Shown piece by piece: positions 6,362 to 8,494 of a stretch of 8,494 bases of DNA. Positions within the stretch are counted from its first letter, which is position 1; each line of letters starts with the position of its first letter. Source of the DNA: an uncultured Pirellula sp. Its GTDB lineage: Bacteria; Planctomycetota; Planctomycetia; Pirellulales; Pirellulaceae. The notes beneath the pieces were generated by a model that saw only the letters and a program-made list of their open reading frames with translations, had not been told where the DNA came from and ran no database searches. The position numbers were made by a program, and so were the translations under genes. The stretch spans positions 1 through 8,494 of the forward strand of contig CAILTZ010000508.1 of the NCBI GenBank assembly GCA_903837255.1. The letters run 5' to 3'.

Positions 6362-7828
6362 ATGTTCGATAGACGTCAGCTACTTAGTTACTCGGCTTGT
6401 GGATTTGGCGCCCTGGCCGCTTATGGACTGCTCGGACGCCACCAAGTTTCGGTAGGCCAGGGACCCAATGCGAACTCCGGCAGTCGCGTCGAGGGGGTGA
6501 GCGGATTGCATCACGCAGCGAAGGCCAAGCGGGTGATTTTTTTGTACATGCAGGGTGGCATCAGCCAGGTCGACTCGTTTGACCCCAAGCCCATGCTCGA
6601 AAAGCAAGATGGCCAAATGGTTGCATTCGATGATGCTCGGGAATTTGCCAACACCCGGAAACTCGGCAGCAACCAACGCGTCATGAAATCACCTTGGACG
6701 TTCAAACAGTACGGCAACTCGGGACGCTGGGTCTCGGATCTGTTCCCAAGCATTGCGCAGCATGTCGATCGTATGCAGTTTATTCATTCGATGCACACCG
6801 AAGGCGTAGCGCATGGGCCATCGACCCTGTTTTTGCACTGTGGATCGCTCAACACCGTCCGGCCTTCGATGGGTTCCTGGACCCTCTACGGTCTTGGAAG
6901 CGAAAATGAAAACCTACCAGGATTCATTTCGATCGCCCCATCGATCGGAAACGGTGGGTTTAGAAACTACGGATCTGCGTTTTTGCCGGCACGATTCCAA
7001 GGGACGCCCTTGGGTAGAGCCAGCCAAGCCGATCTGCGAATCGAGCACATTGAAGGGGTTCGAAATAGCGAGAATTCGCAAGACCAGCGATGGCAATTGC
7101 AACGCCAATTGCAGCAGATGCAACTCGATCGACTCACCAAAATGTCCAGTGGGCACGAAATGGTCTTTCCGGCTGCCGACGAACTTGAATCGCTCATCGC
7201 AAGCTACGAACTCGCCGCCCGCATGCAATCGGCATCTCCCGAAGTCTTCGACCTTTCCCAAGAATCCGAGGAGACCCGCAAACTCTACGGCATCGATCGC
7301 AAAGAGACCGAAATCTATGGCAAACGCTGTCTGCTAGCAAGACGACTTTGCGAAGCCGGTGTTCGATTCATACAAGTCAATTACGGGGATGATACAGCCA
7401 ACCCAGCCTGGGATCAGCATGCGAATTTGCCCAAGCATATGGATCACGCAACGGCCGTTGATAAGCCGGTGGCCGGTTTGCTAGCCGACCTGCATCGACG
7501 TGGACTCCTAGAGGACACCCTCGTGTGGTTTGGTAGCGAATTCGGGCGCCAGCCCTACGCCGAAAAGAACGGTACGGGCCGCGACCATAATCCAGGCGGA
7601 TTTACCGTTTGGCTCGCAGGCGGCGGCGTACGCCCCGGAGAAGCTTACGGGCAAACCGACGAATTTGGCCAATTGGCGATCCAAGACAAAGTCCACATGC
7701 ACGATCTGCATGCGACCATCTTCCATCTGCTCGGGATCGATCACGAGCGATTGGTCTATCGCTACGCCGGACGTGACTTCCGATTGACGGATGTCTACGG
7801 AAAAGTCGTCCGCGATATCATCGCCTAA
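6362..7828 (+). CDS. DUF1501 protein with Tat-like signal
   Basis: This is a 488-residue DUF1501 protein, a family distantly related to the alkaline phosphatase/sulfatase superfamily. Seen: the N-terminus MFDRRQLLSYSACGFGALAA has twin arginines before a hydrophobic segment, so Tat export is likely. The body carries RVIFLYMQGGISQVDSFDPKP (57-77 region), HTEGVAHGPSTLFLHCG (145-161), KRCLLARRLCEAGVRFIQV (321-339), WDQHANLPKHM (350-360), WFGSEFGRQP (389-398), GRDHNPGGFTVWLAGGGVRPG (406-426 region) and HMHDLHATIFHLLG (445-458). The D, H and E residues in these blocks are positioned as in the family and could bind metal, but no classical phosphatase nucleophile was identified. The length is normal. 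The gene begins 18 bases after the PSCyt stop, with AGGA 11 bases before the ATG, so the two are almost certainly one operon. Enzymatic activity and substrate are unknown. Confidence 0.95.
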   Translation: MFDRRQLLSYSACGFGALAAYGLLGRHQVSVGQGPNANSGSRVEGVSGLHHAAKAKRVIFLYMQGGISQVDSFDPKPMLEKQDGQMVAFDDAREFANTRKLGSNQRVMKSPWTFKQYGNSGRWVSDLFPSIAQHVDRMQFIHSMHTEGVAHGPSTLFLHCGSLNTVRPSMGSWTLYGLGSENENLPGFISIAPSIGNGGFRNYGSAFLPARFQGTPLGRASQADLRIEHIEGVRNSENSQDQRWQLQRQLQQMQLDRLTKMSSGHEMVFPAADELESLIASYELAARMQSASPEVFDLSQESEETRKLYGIDRKETEIYGKRCLLARRLCEAGVRFIQVNYGDDTANPAWDQHANLPKHMDHATAVDKPVAGLLADLHRRGLLEDTLVWFGSEFGRQPYAEKNGTGRDHNPGGFTVWLAGGGVRPGEAYGQTDEFGQLAIQDKVHMHDLHATIFHLLGIDHERLVYRYAGRDFRLTDVYGKVVRDIIA

Positions 7829-7834
7829 CTGAGA

Positions 7835-8494
7835 TCACAAAGAAGCCACGCGTTCGGACGACTCTGACGAATCGTCCGAATCACTATCGTTGGATTCTCG
7901 CTCAGGAAGCCACGCCCAGGCGAGTGCGACCAGCAGAGTCAATGGGACACTCACGAGAATGTCGGAGAGATAGTGGGCCCCGGCGATCAATCGTTGCAAG
8001 GCGGCGATGCTAGCCATAAACAAAAACAGAGGCTTGCCCCTCGGATACACGTACGTCAGCCCGATCGCCATGGCTACCGCCGTAGCGGTGTGTCCGGAAG
8101 GAAAGCTGCGAATTGTTTCGTCGAACCAAGATTCCGTCAGCGGTGATCCCCAAGCATCCCAGCTAGATAGGAAGGGTGCATCAGGATCTCGATTGGGGTT
8201 GAGCCAACTCCAGGGCTCACCGTCGTAAGTGCTCGGACGCCTGCGAGGAATCAGGTACTTGGCCAAATTCGCAAGGATCCCGCAGGTAAGCACAAACATG
8301 GAGGCTTTCCAAAGCTTGCGTCGGTTCCGATGATCGATCCATAGCAGCGTGCTCAGGATCATCACGCATCCGAGCGTGTGTGCGAAAATCTCCATCAGGT
8401 GAATGAAGCGGCGCAAATCCCCTGGGATACGCTTTTGTCGGATCCATTGCGAGATTTCCAGATCCCACGGTAGAGCGATCATGGCCACCAGCAA
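7835..8494 (-). CDS. PAP2-family membrane phosphatase, N-terminus beyond the right edge
   Basis: These are the C-terminal 219 or so residues of an integral membrane PAP2 (type 2 phosphatidic acid phosphatase) protein. No start codon is needed inside the window, because the frame stays open at the edge. Seen: the three catalytic motifs are present, namely K79-x6-R86-P87 (KYLIPRRRP), PSGH at 132-135, and R168-x5-H174-x3-D178 (RLIAGAHYLSD). The last normally begins Ser-Arg but is Gln-Arg here. Hydrophobic segments lie at about 37-52, 64-80, 137-150, 155-166 and 179-196. The C-terminus is an unusual tail of Ser and Asp (about 199-215). Known: such enzymes remove phosphate from lipid phosphates, including undecaprenyl pyrophosphate and phosphatidate, and the substrate cannot be read from sequence. 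It converges on the DUF1501 gene with six bases between the stops and is functionally unlinked as far as can be seen. Confidence 0.92.
   Translation of the reverse strand: MLVAMIALPWDLEISQWIRQKRIPGDLRRFIHLMEIFAHTLGCVMILSTLLWIDHRNRRKLWKASMFVLTCGILANLAKYLIPRRRPSTYDGEPWSWLNPNRDPDAPFLSSWDAWGSPLTESWFDETIRSFPSGHTATAVAMAIGLTYVYPRGKPLFLFMASIAALQRLIAGAHYLSDILVSVPLTLLVALAWAWLPERESNDSDSDDSSESSERVASL
7853..7880. terminator. Perfect 9-bp inverted repeat between convergent genes, possible terminator
   Basis: TTCGGACGA (7853-7861) and TCGTCCGAA (7872-7880) are exact reverse complements with a 10-base loop. The structure begins 24 bases after the DUF1501 stop and lies within the codons for the Ser/Asp-rich tail of the PAP2 gene. 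The position suits termination of the plus-strand operon. No run of T follows on either strand, so an intrinsic terminator of standard type is not supported, and a role as an mRNA-end stabiliser, or none, is possible. Confidence 0.35.

Overview
The window looks like chromosomal DNA from a planctomycete, probably of the Pirellula/Rhodopirellula group. The main reason is the gene pair at 3371-7828. It encodes a secreted protein with the planctomycete cytochrome domains PSCyt1, DUF1549 (PSCyt2) and DUF1553 (PSD1), followed by a secreted DUF1501 protein. This combination is expanded in Planctomycetota. The moderate GC content and weak or absent Shine-Dalgarno sequences fit. The genus-level guess is inference.

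Layout. Positions 1-3123 (minus strand) hold a compact four-gene run, in transcription order: a secreted or anchored DUF4159 protein (2227-3123), a MoxR-type AAA+ ATPase (1196-2230), a DUF58 protein with a vWA-like metal site (200-1129), and the N-terminus of a BatA-type membrane protein running off the left edge (1-203). Two of the three junctions are 4-base stop/start overlaps, and three of the four genes start with TTG or GTG, so translation is probably coupled. Families of this kind form the MoxR/Bat modules, in which the ATPase is thought to act with vWA proteins on envelope or secreted targets. DUF4159 is a regular planctomycete partner of unknown biochemistry.

Positions 3124-3370 are a divergent intergenic region. 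Its left end carries a 17-base-period direct repeat that overlaps the first annotated start of the DUF4159 gene. Positions 3371-6343 (plus) encode the 990-residue multi-domain cytochrome-like protein, which contains an inserted golvesin/xanthan-lyase-like beta domain and a 15-base triplicated segment. Positions 6362-7828 (plus) encode the DUF1501 protein, 18 bases downstream and almost certainly cotranscribed. Positions 7835-8494 (minus) hold the C-terminal part of a PAP2-family membrane phosphatase that converges on the DUF1501 gene with a 6-base gap. A perfect 9-bp inverted repeat lies just inside its 3' end.

No tRNA, rRNA, CRISPR array, insertion sequence or phage gene is visible. The most unusual features are the 17-base repeat at the operon start, the golvesin-like insertion in the cytochrome protein, and a roughly ten-fold excess of the palindrome CGATCG across the window. 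I did not find a convincing new defence or mobile system.
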